Part shown: in pieces, positions 23,116-31,726 of the stretch
Position numbering within the stretch: the stretch's first letter is position 1
Layout: each line of letters opens with the position of its first letter
DNA from: Candidatus Omnitrophota bacterium
GTDB lineage: Bacteria; Omnitrophota; Gorgyraeia; Gygaellales; Profunditerraquicolaceae
Direction: 5' to 3'
Length of the DNA: 34,827 nt
NCBI GenBank assembly: GCA_023819035.1
Contig: JAMWCL010000010.1
Coordinates: 1 to 34,827 of the forward strand
Notes under the pieces: model-generated
Database searches by the model: none
The model's input: only the letters and a program-made list of their open reading frames with translations
Told to the model about the DNA's origin: nothing
Position numbers and translations under genes: made by a program

Positions 23116-25135
23116 AAAGATTCTTTTTATTACCTTAACCAATATAGGTGATGTAATCTTAACTCTGCCTGCCTTAGATTATTTAAGAGCTTATTTCCCT
23201 GAAAGCAAGATCACGGTGATGACAGGACCACGCCCACAACAGATATTTAAGGATAATCCTTATATAGAAAAGGTAATTGTTTACAATAAGCATGCAAGCC
23301 TAAAAGAGAAAATAAGTTTATTCTTTGCCTTAAAAAAGGAAGGATTTGATCTGGTAGTTGATCTAAAAAATAGCCTTTTTGGAGCATTACTTCCTGCAAG
23401 ATTTAAAACCTCTCCTTTTAAAGCCATCCCCTCTTTTATTAAACACACGAGTAAACGCCATCTTTACAAGGTAGAATCTATCTTTGGGTTTAAATCCTTA
23501 AATAAGATAACCACTCCCCCTTCATTGTATATTCCCTTTGAAGAAAAACGCAATATAGAAGATTTGTTAAAGGAATATCAGATTAGAGAAGGTGAATTAG
23601 TGGTTATTGCGGCGGGTGCGCGATCACATATAAAAAGATGGTCAAAGGAAGGATTTCGGGATTTAATCCCTGTGCTGATTAAGGAATTGGGTATGAAGGT
23701 GATCCTTGTGGGTGATAAGGACGATATCCCTATCGGTGAATACATCGCTAGCCAAGTTAAAGAGGATGTTTTTAATCTATGTGGCAAGACTACCCTTCTT
23801 CAGTTAACTTACTTATTAAATAAAGCAGATCTTTTAATTACCAATGATAGCGCGGTCTTACATCTGGCCAGTTATCTAAATATTCCGGTTGTGGCTATCT
23901 TTGGTCCTACCGATGAACTCAAATATGGTCCCTGGTCAGAGAGGTCGCGGATAGTAAAAAAGGAGGTTTTCTGTCGGCCGTGTCAAAAAGCGCAATGTAG
24001 GTTAGGCGATTTAAGATGCATGCGATTAATAAAACCTGAGGATGTCTTAAGACAGTTAAAGGATCTCTTAAATAAAGATAAGCTTAGGACGGTGCCTTTT
24101 GAGTATAAACGTATTTTAGTTGCCCGTACAGATAGAGTAGGAGATGTACTTTTATCCACACCGGTAATAAAGAATTTAAGAGATAGTTATCCCTCTTCCT
24201 ATATTGCGATGGTGGTCTCTAATTATTGCAAGGAGATCTTAGAAGGTAATCCTTATTTAGATGAGGTGCTCATCTATGATAAAGAAAAAAGGCATAGAGG
24301 TTTAATCGGTTCGCTTAAGTTTGTCTTTCATTTAAGAAAAAAAAGATTCGATCTTGCTATAATCCTTCATCCTACTAATCGTATGCATCTAGTAACCTTC
24401 TTGGCGAGAATACCTAAAAGGATAGGATACAATCGCAAACTCGGTTTTTTGCTTACCGATAAAATACCTCATACAAAACAAGAAGGCAGAAAACATGAAT
24501 TAGAATATAATCTGGATCTGCTAAGATACTTAGGAATACCTGCGCAAGACAAGACCTTATTTATGCCGATAAGAAAAGAAGCAGAAGATTGGATAGAAGA
24601 ATTATTTAAAAAAGAAAGGATAAACCCTACGGATAAATTATTAGCCATCCATCCCGGGGCAAGTTGTCCTTCTAAACTTTGGCCGGCAGAACGCTTTGCC
24701 GAATTAGCCGATAGATTAGCAGATAAATATGGTTTTAAGCTTATTTTTATTGCCGGTAGAAAAGATATAAATATAACCGAAGGGGTAATCAAATATCTTA
24801 AAAACCCTGTGATTAATCTGGCAGGGAAAACCTCGCTTAGTCAATTAGCCAGTATCTTAAGGCGTTGTCAGTTATTTATCTCTAATGATTCTGGTCCAGT
24901 GCATATTGCTACTGCGGTAGGCACACCGGTAATCTCGATATTCGGAAGGAATCAGAAAGGCTTAAGCCCGCTACGCTGGAGGCCTTTAGGTAGATTTGAT
25001 AGATTCATCCATAAAGATGTGGGCTGTAGTCAGTGTCTTGCTCATAATTGTAAAAAGGGTTTTTTATGTCTAAAGGCAATTACGGTTGAGGAGGTTTTAG
25101 AGATAGCGAAGTCAATAATAGTTGATTTAAAATAA
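23108..25135 (+). CDS. Tandem GT9-GT9 heptosyltransferase fusion
   Basis: A 675-aa protein with two complete GT9 domains. Domain 1 (about residues 1-320): ITLTNIGDVILTLPALDYLR, AAGARSHIKRWS, TNDSAVLHLAS, AIFGPTDELKYGPW, CRPCQKAQC...CMRLI. Domain 2 (about 332-675): VARTDRVGDVLLSTPVIKNLR, IHPGASCPSKLWP, SNDSGPVHIATA, SIFGRNQKGLSP, CSQCLAHNC...CLKAIT. Both keep the catalytic GD. Domain 2 is closer to the neighbouring GT9 gene (both have PYL-E--IYD-E-RHRG). Domain 1 is more diverged. It likely adds two successive sugars; donors are unknown. It is followed by a 27-nt gap, the longest in the operon between lpxK and lptB. Confidence 0.9.
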   Translation: MIKKILFITLTNIGDVILTLPALDYLRAYFPESKITVMTGPRPQQIFKDNPYIEKVIVYNKHASLKEKISLFFALKKEGFDLVVDLKNSLFGALLPARFKTSPFKAIPSFIKHTSKRHLYKVESIFGFKSLNKITTPPSLYIPFEEKRNIEDLLKEYQIREGELVVIAAGARSHIKRWSKEGFRDLIPVLIKELGMKVILVGDKDDIPIGEYIASQVKEDVFNLCGKTTLLQLTYLLNKADLLITNDSAVLHLASYLNIPVVAIFGPTDELKYGPWSERSRIVKKEVFCRPCQKAQCRLGDLRCMRLIKPEDVLRQLKDLLNKDKLRTVPFEYKRILVARTDRVGDVLLSTPVIKNLRDSYPSSYIAMVVSNYCKEILEGNPYLDEVLIYDKEKRHRGLIGSLKFVFHLRKKRFDLAIILHPTNRMHLVTFLARIPKRIGYNRKLGFLLTDKIPHTKQEGRKHELEYNLDLLRYLGIPAQDKTLFMPIRKEAEDWIEELFKKERINPTDKLLAIHPGASCPSKLWPAERFAELADRLADKYGFKLIFIAGRKDINITEGVIKYLKNPVINLAGKTSLSQLASILRRCQLFISNDSGPVHIATAVGTPVISIFGRNQKGLSPLRWRPLGRFDRFIHKDVGCSQCLAHNCKKGFLCLKAITVEEVLEIAKSIIVDLK

Positions 25136-25150
25136 AAATTATGTTAAACT
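25122..25150 (+). promoter_or_regulatory. Possible internal promoter before the deoxyhypusine-synthase-like gene
   Basis: TTGATT (25122-25127) and TAAACT (25145-25150) are spaced by 17 nt and end 12 nt before the ATG at 25163. The AT-rich 27-nt gap is the only break in the operon here, and there is no Shine-Dalgarno sequence. A second transcription start would separate the sugar-activation genes from the glycosyltransferase genes. Confidence 0.35.
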
Positions 25151-25162
25151 AATATTTCTAAA

Positions 25163-26092
25163 ATGATAAATCTTAAAAAAGTAAAAACATATTCTCTAAG
25201 AAAAAGATTTAGTAAGGTAAGAATGAAGGATTTTTCTTTGCCTCCTAAAAAAAATATTAGTTTTTTAAGATTTTATCATTCTTTACCTAACATATTAAAA
25301 GCTATTGAGTTACATGATATAACCGGGGCAATTATTAATGCCCGCAAGAAGAATAAAGCAATTATCTTTATGTTAGGGGCGCATGTGATTAAGTGCGGAT
25401 TAAATCCTATCTTAATTGAATTAATAAAAAGAAGGGTGATTAATTGTATCTGTCTTAATGGCGCAGGTTTAATTCATGATTTTGAAATTGCGTTTATGGG
25501 AAAGACCTCCGAGGATGTGGCAAAAAATCTAAAAACAGGCAGGTTTGGTATGGCTAAAGAACCTGCGGAATTTATTAATCAAGCAGTCCAGGAAGGCGTA
25601 CCCCAGGGTTTAGGTTTAGGTAAATCAATTGCTAGAAAGATTGGAACCTCTTTCTTAAAATATAAAGATTTAAGCTTACTTTATAATGCTTATAGGTATA
25701 ATATTGCTGTTTGTGCATTTGTAGCGATTGGCACAGATATAATCCATCAACATCCTAATTTTAATGCTGGTTTAACTGCTGAAGGGAGTCTAAGGGATTT
25801 TCACCTTTTGGTAGAAAATATTATTCGTATAAATAAAGGAGGGGTGGTAATAAATTTTGGTTCTGCGGTGATCCTGCCGGAGGTCTTCTTAAAAGCCCTA
25901 AATTTAGCCAGGAATTTAGGTAATCCAATTAAAGATTTTATTACTGCTAATTTTGATATGCTTTATCATTACCGTCCGCTTCAGAATGTAGTATTAAGAC
26001 CAACAAACCTGGGAGGAAAGGGTTATTATATTATCGGACATCATGAGATAATGCTTCCTTTATTGGCTCAGGCAATTATTGAAAAGATATGA
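25163..26092 (+). CDS. Conserved protein of unknown function, deoxyhypusine-synthase-like fold
   Basis: A 309-aa protein I do not recognise by function. Several blocks match the deoxyhypusine-synthase NAD-binding fold in order: CLNGAGLIHDFEIAFMGK (where DHS has TTAGGVEEDL), CAFVAIGTDIIHQHPNFN (where DHS has FSPALTDGSLGDM), and GGVVINFGSAVILPEVFLKA (where DHS has IILGGGVVKHHIANA). The DHS active-site block around the modified lysine is not evident, so deoxyhypusine or homospermidine synthesis is not supported. No signal peptide or membrane helix is seen, so it is cytoplasmic. It lies between the GT9 tandem gene and hldA and overlaps hldA by four bases, pointing to a role in heptose or Kdo metabolism or core assembly. 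That role is inference only. Confidence 0.6.
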   Translation: MINLKKVKTYSLRKRFSKVRMKDFSLPPKKNISFLRFYHSLPNILKAIELHDITGAIINARKKNKAIIFMLGAHVIKCGLNPILIELIKRRVINCICLNGAGLIHDFEIAFMGKTSEDVAKNLKTGRFGMAKEPAEFINQAVQEGVPQGLGLGKSIARKIGTSFLKYKDLSLLYNAYRYNIAVCAFVAIGTDIIHQHPNFNAGLTAEGSLRDFHLLVENIIRINKGGVVINFGSAVILPEVFLKALNLARNLGNPIKDFITANFDMLYHYRPLQNVVLRPTNLGGKGYYIIGHHEIMLPLLAQAIIEKI

Positions 26093-27102
26093 GAAACTTA
26101 AAAAGGATTGTTAGGCATTTCTTAAAAGCCAGGATCTTGGTGTTAGGAGATATTATCTTAGATGAGTATATCTGGGGAGATGTAGAGAGGATTTCGCCGG
26201 AAGCACCGGTTCCTGTGGTTTGGGCAAAAAGAAGAAGTTATCTACCGGGAGGAGCAGCGAATGTAGCAAATAATATCTCATCTCTAAAAGCAAAGGTCTC
26301 TCTTGTGGGGGTGGTGGGAGAGGATAAGCATGCCGAGATTTTGTTTTCTCAGTTAAGAAAAAGAAATATTCCTGTAAAAGGTATATTTGTGGAGGTAAAA
26401 AGACATACCACCTTAAAGACAAGGATTATTGCTGGACATCAACAAGTAGTGAGGGTTGACTGGGAGCATATCGACGCTTTATCTAAGAAGTTAAATGACC
26501 GGATTATTAAATTCATTAGAAATAGTATTGATGAATTCGATGCCATAATTATTGAGGATTATGGTAAGGGAGTAATTAATCCCTATCTTTTGGAGAGATT
26601 AACGGAATTGGTGCATGCTAAAAAAAAGATTATCACCGTTGATCCTAAGGAGGAACACTTTCACTATTATCGAAGGGTAACCTCTATTACTCCTAATCGA
26701 AAAGAATTGGAAAATGCGATAAGAAATCTTAAGATAAAAGATACCACCCATAAGTTTGATTTATATAACGATCGCTTATTTAGTAATAAGGATATTGAAT
26801 TAGCAGGCAGAAAGATTTTGAGTTATTTAGAGCTTGAATCTTTATTGGTGACCTTAGGTGAACAAGGGATGAAGCTTTTTGCAAAGGATGGTTCTATTCA
26901 GGATATCCCTACCAAAGCCCAGGAGGTCTTTGATGTCTCCGGCGCAGGAGATACTGTAATTAGTGTCTTTACCCTTGGGCTTTGTGCAGGAGGAAGCTTT
27001 CTTGAATCTGCACAGCTTGCCAATTATGCTGCGGGGATTGTAGTGGGTAAGATTGGCACCGCGGTAACTAACCAGAAGGAATTATTAGAAAGGATCGGAT
27101 AG
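26089..27102 (+). CDS. hldA: D-glycero-beta-D-manno-heptose-7-phosphate kinase
   Basis: PfkB-family kinase that phosphorylates heptose-7-phosphate at C1 on the way to activated heptose. 337 aa. Seen: LVLGDIILDEYIWGDVERISPEAPVPV, the substrate motif GGAANVANN, and the C-terminal DVSGAGDTV (anion hole and catalytic Asp). It ends where the kinase domain ends, without the nucleotidyltransferase half of bifunctional HldE, so an HldC-type enzyme must be encoded elsewhere. It overlaps the preceding unknown gene by four bases and is one base before kdsB. Its presence supports heptose as the donor of the neighbouring GT9 enzymes. Confidence 0.93.
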   Translation: MRNLKRIVRHFLKARILVLGDIILDEYIWGDVERISPEAPVPVVWAKRRSYLPGGAANVANNISSLKAKVSLVGVVGEDKHAEILFSQLRKRNIPVKGIFVEVKRHTTLKTRIIAGHQQVVRVDWEHIDALSKKLNDRIIKFIRNSIDEFDAIIIEDYGKGVINPYLLERLTELVHAKKKIITVDPKEEHFHYYRRVTSITPNRKELENAIRNLKIKDTTHKFDLYNDRLFSNKDIELAGRKILSYLELESLLVTLGEQGMKLFAKDGSIQDIPTKAQEVFDVSGAGDTVISVFTLGLCAGGSFLESAQLANYAAGIVVGKIGTAVTNQKELLERIG

Positions 27103-27103
27103 G

Positions 27104-27841
27104 ATGGAGGTAATTGGGTTAATTCCTGCCCGCTATTGTTCTAAGCGTTTTGAAGGAAAGGTGTTGGCAGATATCTTAGGAAAACCTATGCTCCAGCATG
27201 TCTGGGAGCGGGCAAAAGAAGCAATTGTTTTAGATGATTTAATTGTGGCCTGTGATGATGAGAGGGTAGCGGAGGTAGCTGAGGGATTTGGGGCTAAGGT
27301 GGTTTTGACTGCTAAAGGTCATGCCTCTGGTACTGATAGGATCTGTGAGGTAGTAAATCCCTTGGATGTAAGGATAGTGGTTAATATTCAAGCAGATGAG
27401 CCTTTAATTCAACCCGCAATGATTGATCTCTTAGCCCAGACTATGCTTGATGATAAAAGCTTATGTATGGCAACGATGGCAAAGCGGATAGAGGATTCTA
27501 GCCAGATAAATGATCCCCATATAGTTAAGGTAGTGGTGGATAGAAATAACTTTGCCCTTTATTTTTCCCGTGCGGGGATTCCTTTTTTAGCGGAGAATTC
27601 AGAGATTAAATCTCCCATTTACTATAAACACATTGGGATTTATGCTTATACTAAGGATTTTTTATTTATCTATAAAAATATCCCCTCTTCACGATTAGAA
27701 AAAACCGAATGCCTTGAACAGTTGCGGGTCTTAGAGGAGGGATATCGTATAAAGGTGGTTGAAACTAAATACGATACAATCGGGGTAGATACCCCGCAGG
27801 ATTTAGAAAAGGTAATTCGCTATCTAAAAAAGGCAAGATAG
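27104..27841 (+). CDS. kdsB: 3-deoxy-manno-octulosonate cytidylyltransferase (CMP-Kdo synthetase)
   Basis: Activates Kdo with CTP to CMP-Kdo, the donor of WaaA. 245 aa. Seen: IGLIPARYCSKRFEGK (CTP-binding loop), ASGTDRI, NIQADEPLI (metal-binding Asp) and KHIGIYAYTKDFL. Its ATG follows the hldA stop by one base, and its stop directly abuts kdsA. With kdsA, kdsD and kdsC it forms the complete CMP-Kdo pathway in one block. Confidence 0.97.
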   Translation: MEVIGLIPARYCSKRFEGKVLADILGKPMLQHVWERAKEAIVLDDLIVACDDERVAEVAEGFGAKVVLTAKGHASGTDRICEVVNPLDVRIVVNIQADEPLIQPAMIDLLAQTMLDDKSLCMATMAKRIEDSSQINDPHIVKVVVDRNNFALYFSRAGIPFLAENSEIKSPIYYKHIGIYAYTKDFLFIYKNIPSSRLEKTECLEQLRVLEEGYRIKVVETKYDTIGVDTPQDLEKVIRYLKKAR

Positions 27842-28666
27842 ATGCAGGTGGTCAAAGTAAAGGATATTAAAATAGGAAGACCTCATCCCCTAGTTTTAAT
27901 TGCCGGACCTTGCGTGATTGAATCCGAAAGGATGTCTTTAGAGGTGGCTAAACGCATAAAGGAGATTACGCAAAAAAGAGCCATTCCCTTTATCTTTAAA
28001 TCAAGTTATGATAAGGCAAATCGATTGTCCTTAGATTCTTACCGCGGACCAGGGCTAAAAAAAGGGTTAGATATCCTTTATAAGGTAAAACAAAAATTAA
28101 ATATCCCCGTATTAAGTGATGTTCATTGTCAAGCACATATTCAGCAAGCAAAGCAGGTATTAGATATTATTCAGATCCCGGCGCTTTTATCCCGCCAGAC
28201 GGATATTGTGGTGGAAGCAGCTAAGACCGGCAAGATTATTAATATTAAAAAAGGACAATTCTTAGCACCTTGGGATATCTCTCCTATAATTAAAAAGATA
28301 GAATCCACAGGAAATTATTCCATCTTGATTACGGAGCGGGGGGTAAGCTTTGGGTATAATAATTTAGTCTCGGATTTTCGGGCTTTAAAGATTATGGGTG
28401 AGTTCGGTTATCCGGTAATCTATGATGCTACGCATAGTGTACAGCTTCCCGGAGGAAGGGGTGCTTCTTCGGGTGGACAGCGCCAGTTTGTCTCTGGGCT
28501 TGCGCGGGCAGCGGTTGCCTTTGGTTGCGATGGTTTATTCTTAGAGGTACATCCCCAGCCGGATAAAGCACCCTGCGATGGTCCAAATATGATTAGTCTG
28601 AAGGAATTAGAATTACTTTTAGAGCAGATTAAAAGGATAGAGAAGGCATTAAAAGAAATGAGATGA
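27842..28666 (+). CDS. kdsA: 3-deoxy-8-phosphooctulonate synthase
   Basis: Condenses arabinose-5-phosphate and PEP to Kdo-8-phosphate. 274 aa, TIM barrel. Seen: IAGPCVIES with Cys24, FKSSYDKANR, DVHCQAH, IPALLSRQTDI, ITERGVSFGYNN, YDATHSVQLPGG with a metal-ligand His, and EVHPQPDKAPCDGPN. Cys at the AGPC position is the mark of the metal-dependent class of KdsA (E. coli has Asn there), so a divalent-metal enzyme is expected. It starts directly after kdsB and overlaps kdsD by four bases. Confidence 0.97.
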   Translation: MQVVKVKDIKIGRPHPLVLIAGPCVIESERMSLEVAKRIKEITQKRAIPFIFKSSYDKANRLSLDSYRGPGLKKGLDILYKVKQKLNIPVLSDVHCQAHIQQAKQVLDIIQIPALLSRQTDIVVEAAKTGKIINIKKGQFLAPWDISPIIKKIESTGNYSILITERGVSFGYNNLVSDFRALKIMGEFGYPVIYDATHSVQLPGGRGASSGGQRQFVSGLARAAVAFGCDGLFLEVHPQPDKAPCDGPNMISLKELELLLEQIKRIEKALKEMR

Positions 28667-29631
28667 GAAGGGATCTTATTAAACGGGCAAAAGAGGTTTT
28701 AGAGATTGAAGCCTTAGCAATTAGGGATTTAAAAAATAGGTTAGGCAAAGAACTTATTAAAGCGATAAATATTATCTTAAAGACAAAAGGCAGGGTAGTG
28801 GTAAGCGGGATGGGCAAGACCGGGATTATTGCCCAGAAGTTCTCTGCTACCCTTGCTTCTACCGGTACGCCGAGCTTATTCCTTCATTGCGCAGAGGCAA
28901 TCCATGGAGATTTAGGCAGGGTTACCTCCGATGATGTAGTAATTATTATTTCAAATAGTGGCCAGACCGACGAGATTAGACAACTCTTACCTTTATTGAA
29001 AAAAATCGGTTCTAAGATCATTGCCTTAACGGGAAACAAGAATTCTATTTTGGCTAAGTATAGCGATGCGGTATTAGATGTTTCAGTAAAAAAGGAGGCT
29101 TGCCCTTTAGGTTTGGCTCCCACTGCTTCTACTACCGCTACCTTAGCGATGACCGATGCTTTAGCGGTGTGTCTTTTGGAATTGAAGGGATTTAAGGAAA
29201 AGGATTTCGCCTTTTATCATCCGGGCGGGGTTTTAGGTAAGAGATTGATCTTAGCTGTAAAAGATATTATGCGCGCAGGAGAGGCTAATCCGGTAGTAGA
29301 TCAGGAGAAAAGGATCTCTGAGGTTTTATTTAGGATTACCCGTGCACGTGCCGGATGCGCCTCGATTGTAGATAAGAAAGGCAGATTAGTGGGTATATTT
29401 ACGGATGGAGATTTAAGGCGTCATCTTGAGCTTGATCCAGATCTTTCCGTAAGGAAGGTAAAAGAGGTAATGACCAGAAAACCCATTACCGTTACCCCTG
29501 AGATGTTAGCTGCGGAGGCAATGCGGATATTAAAGGATAAAAAGATTGATGAGGTCCCTGTAATTGATAAAAAGGGTCGTCCCATAGGTCTTTTAGATGT
29601 TCAGGATTTATTAAAGGCAGGATTAGTTTAA
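28663..29631 (+). CDS. kdsD: Arabinose-5-phosphate isomerase
   Basis: Converts ribulose-5-phosphate to arabinose-5-phosphate, the first step of Kdo synthesis. 322 aa. The SIS domain (about 1-200) has SGMGKTGIIAQK, HCAEAIHGDLG, IISNSGQTDEI and YHPGGVLGKRL. Two CBS domains follow (DIMRAGEANPVV and VMTRKPITVTPE). The full-length form with CBS domains is the regulatory type. It overlaps kdsA by four bases and kdsC by one. Confidence 0.96.
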   Translation: MRRDLIKRAKEVLEIEALAIRDLKNRLGKELIKAINIILKTKGRVVVSGMGKTGIIAQKFSATLASTGTPSLFLHCAEAIHGDLGRVTSDDVVIIISNSGQTDEIRQLLPLLKKIGSKIIALTGNKNSILAKYSDAVLDVSVKKEACPLGLAPTASTTATLAMTDALAVCLLELKGFKEKDFAFYHPGGVLGKRLILAVKDIMRAGEANPVVDQEKRISEVLFRITRARAGCASIVDKKGRLVGIFTDGDLRRHLELDPDLSVRKVKEVMTRKPITVTPEMLAAEAMRILKDKKIDEVPVIDKKGRPIGLLDVQDLLKAGLV

Positions 29632-30161
29632 TGCTTACTGAGGAATTAAGGGATAAGGTAAAAAAGATTAAGTTGTTATTATTGGATGTGGACGGGGTTT
29701 TAACCGATGGGAGAATTATTTATGATTCACATGGACGGGATATGAAGTTTTTTGATGTGCATGATGGTTTGGGGGTTTATCTCTTACGGAAATTAGGAGT
29801 AAAGACGATTCTGATAACTGCTAAGGATTCCAAGGCAATAAGACCGCGCGCAAGGGATATGCAGGTAGAGGAGGTTTTTGCTAATGTGTTTCCCAAGACA
29901 AAGATCTTAGATAAGATTTTAAAAAAATATAAAGTCTTACCTGAACAGATATGTTTTGTGGGCGATGATTTAGTGGATTTGGGGTTAATGAAGAAGGTGG
30001 GGTTTTCGGTAGCAGTATTTAATGCCTGCCAAGAGATTAAACAGGTAGCCAGTTATATTACCTTAAAGGAAGGTGGCAGAGGTGCGGTGCGGGAGGTAGC
30101 AGAATTAATCCTAAAGGCGCAGGATAAATGGCAGGAGGCAATCTCGGTATATGATACTTAG
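29631..30161 (+). CDS. kdsC: 3-deoxy-D-manno-octulosonate 8-phosphate phosphatase
   Basis: HAD-family phosphatase that removes phosphate from Kdo-8-phosphate. 176 aa, a C0-cap member without a cap domain, active as a tetramer in relatives. Seen: LLLDVDGVLTDGRI (nucleophile Asp and acid/base Asp), ITAKDSKAI (motif II), PKTKILDK (motif III Lys) and FVGDDLVDLGLM (motif IV). The last 11 nt overlap the LptC-LptA gene, so transport and synthesis genes are translationally linked. Confidence 0.95.
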   Translation: MLTEELRDKVKKIKLLLLDVDGVLTDGRIIYDSHGRDMKFFDVHDGLGVYLLRKLGVKTILITAKDSKAIRPRARDMQVEEVFANVFPKTKILDKILKKYKVLPEQICFVGDDLVDLGLMKKVGFSVAVFNACQEIKQVASYITLKEGGRGAVREVAELILKAQDKWQEAISVYDT

Positions 30162-31023
30162 ACTTTTTATTATTTTCTTTCTTTTATTGAATTCTTCGTT
30201 TGCTTTTGATTCAAAGGATAATCCTAATCTTGAACAGCAGATAGATGATTTTTCTTTAAGCGGATTTACCCAGAATGGAAGAAAACTTTGGGATCTTTCC
30301 GGTAAATCTGCATATATTCTTGAGCAAAGGATAAAACTTAAGGATATAGTGGGCAATTTTTATGGAGAAAAAGAAGCAGTTAAGCTAACTGCTAAGCAAG
30401 GAGAATTTAATAAACAGGATTCAAACGTACATCTTAAGGACGATGTGGTGATTACTACCTCTAAGGGGGCAAGGCTTACCACGCAATCCTTGGATTGGGA
30501 CAGGTCAAATCAGCTTGTAAGTACAAAGGAGTCGATTAACATCGAAAGGGAAAATGTTATTACTGAGGCTTTAGGTGCCTTTGGTCAATCAGATTTAAAA
30601 AAGATTACCTTGGAAAAGGATGTAAAGGTAAATATTAAACCTAACCCGGAAGAAAAAAGAGAGAATCCAATTGTGATTACCTGCGCTGGTCCGTTGCAGA
30701 TAGACTATGAGAAAAATATTGCTATTTTTAATAAAAATGTAAAGGTAGAAAATAATGATCTTTCACTCTATAGTGATATTATGGAGGTTTATTTTAGCGA
30801 AGGAAAAACACAGGAGGATTTACCTCAACAATCCGAGGCTTTATTGGGCACCAGAATAGAGAAGATTATCTGTCGGGGTAATGTTAAGATTGTGCGGGGA
30901 AAGAATGTTTCCTATAGTGATGAAGCAACCTACCTTGCTTCCGAAAAAAGAATTATCCTTAGCGGAGCACCCAAGTTAGTTATATATCCCAAGGAGAATC
31001 CCGATGAATCTTTTAGAGATTAA
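30151..31023 (+). CDS. LptC-LptA fusion protein of LPS transport
   Basis: A 290-aa exported protein with an N-terminal signal or anchor (residues 1-18, ending SSFA). Residues 30 to about 155 match LptC ([48 protein letters not shown]). Residues 165-285 match LptA/OstA ([65 protein letters not shown]). LptC receives LPS from LptB2FG and LptA forms the periplasmic bridge, so the fusion joins two steps. LptC is usually membrane anchored; here cleavage at SSFA would release it. It overlaps kdsC by 11 nt and lptB by 20. lptD, lptF and lptG are not in the window. Confidence 0.82.
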   Translation: MILRLFIIFFLLLNSSFAFDSKDNPNLEQQIDDFSLSGFTQNGRKLWDLSGKSAYILEQRIKLKDIVGNFYGEKEAVKLTAKQGEFNKQDSNVHLKDDVVITTSKGARLTTQSLDWDRSNQLVSTKESINIERENVITEALGAFGQSDLKKITLEKDVKVNIKPNPEEKRENPIVITCAGPLQIDYEKNIAIFNKNVKVENNDLSLYSDIMEVYFSEGKTQEDLPQQSEALLGTRIEKIICRGNVKIVRGKNVSYSDEATYLASEKRIILSGAPKLVIYPKENPDESFRD

Positions 31024-31726
31024 AGGGTTATCAAAATCTTACAATGGCAGAGAGGTGGTTAAGGGGATTGACCTTTTAGTTAAACGGGGCGAGATTGTTG
31101 GGCTTTTAGGACCAAATGGAGCAGGTAAGACCACAACCTTTTATATGGTGGTAGGAATCATTTCTCCTGAACGAGGTAAGATTATATTTGATAATCAGGA
31201 TATCACTTCTTTACCCATTCATGAACGTGCGCGCTATGGCATAGGTTATTTATCACAGGAACCCTCGGTATTTAGAAAACTTACGGTAGAGGAAAATATT
31301 ATGGCAATCCTGGAAACATTAAATATTAGTAGAAAAGAAAGAAAGCAAAGATTAGAGGGTTTACTTGAAGAATTGAAGATCTCCCATTTACGTAAAAATA
31401 AAGCTTATACATTATCCGGTGGAGAAAGGAGACGCCTGGAGATTACCCGTGCCTTGGTTACTAATCCCTCCTTTATCCTTTTAGATGAGCCATTTTCCGG
31501 GATTGATCCCATATTGGTAAATGAGGCTCAGGAGATTATTAAGGAATTAAAGAATAAAGGGTTAGGAATATTACTTACCGACCATAATGTAAGGGAGACC
31601 CTTACGATTACCGATCGGGCTTATCTAATTGCAGAAGGAAGAATCCTTATTTCCGGAACTGCTCAGGAACTCATCAATAGTCCTACTGCGCGTCAGATAT
31701 ATCTGGGTGAAAAATTTAGAATGTGA
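31004..31726 (+). CDS. lptB: LPS export ABC transporter ATP-binding protein
   Basis: ATPase of the LptB2FG transporter on the cytoplasmic face. 240 aa. Seen: Walker [11 protein letters not shown]-loop YLSQEPSVF, signature [11 protein letters not shown], Walker [14 protein letters not shown], switch His in LTDHNVRET, and the C-terminal IYLGEKFRM that resembles the LptB tail. It overlaps the LptC-LptA gene by 20 nt and tig by one base (TGATG). The family assignment is secure because of the C-terminal tail and the context. Confidence 0.95.
   Translation: MNLLEIKGLSKSYNGREVVKGIDLLVKRGEIVGLLGPNGAGKTTTFYMVVGIISPERGKIIFDNQDITSLPIHERARYGIGYLSQEPSVFRKLTVEENIMAILETLNISRKERKQRLEGLLEELKISHLRKNKAYTLSGGERRRLEITRALVTNPSFILLDEPFSGIDPILVNEAQEIIKELKNKGLGILLTDHNVRETLTITDRAYLIAEGRILISGTAQELINSPTARQIYLGEKFRM

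Noticed and set aside
25163-26092. Functional deoxyhypusine or homospermidine synthase.
   Set aside because: The fold similarity is visible, but the block around the catalytic lysine is not, and the context is LPS synthesis rather than polyamine metabolism.
31723-31725. GTG 31723 as the start of tig.
   Set aside because: ATG 31726 is one codon later and makes the common TGATG overlap with lptB.
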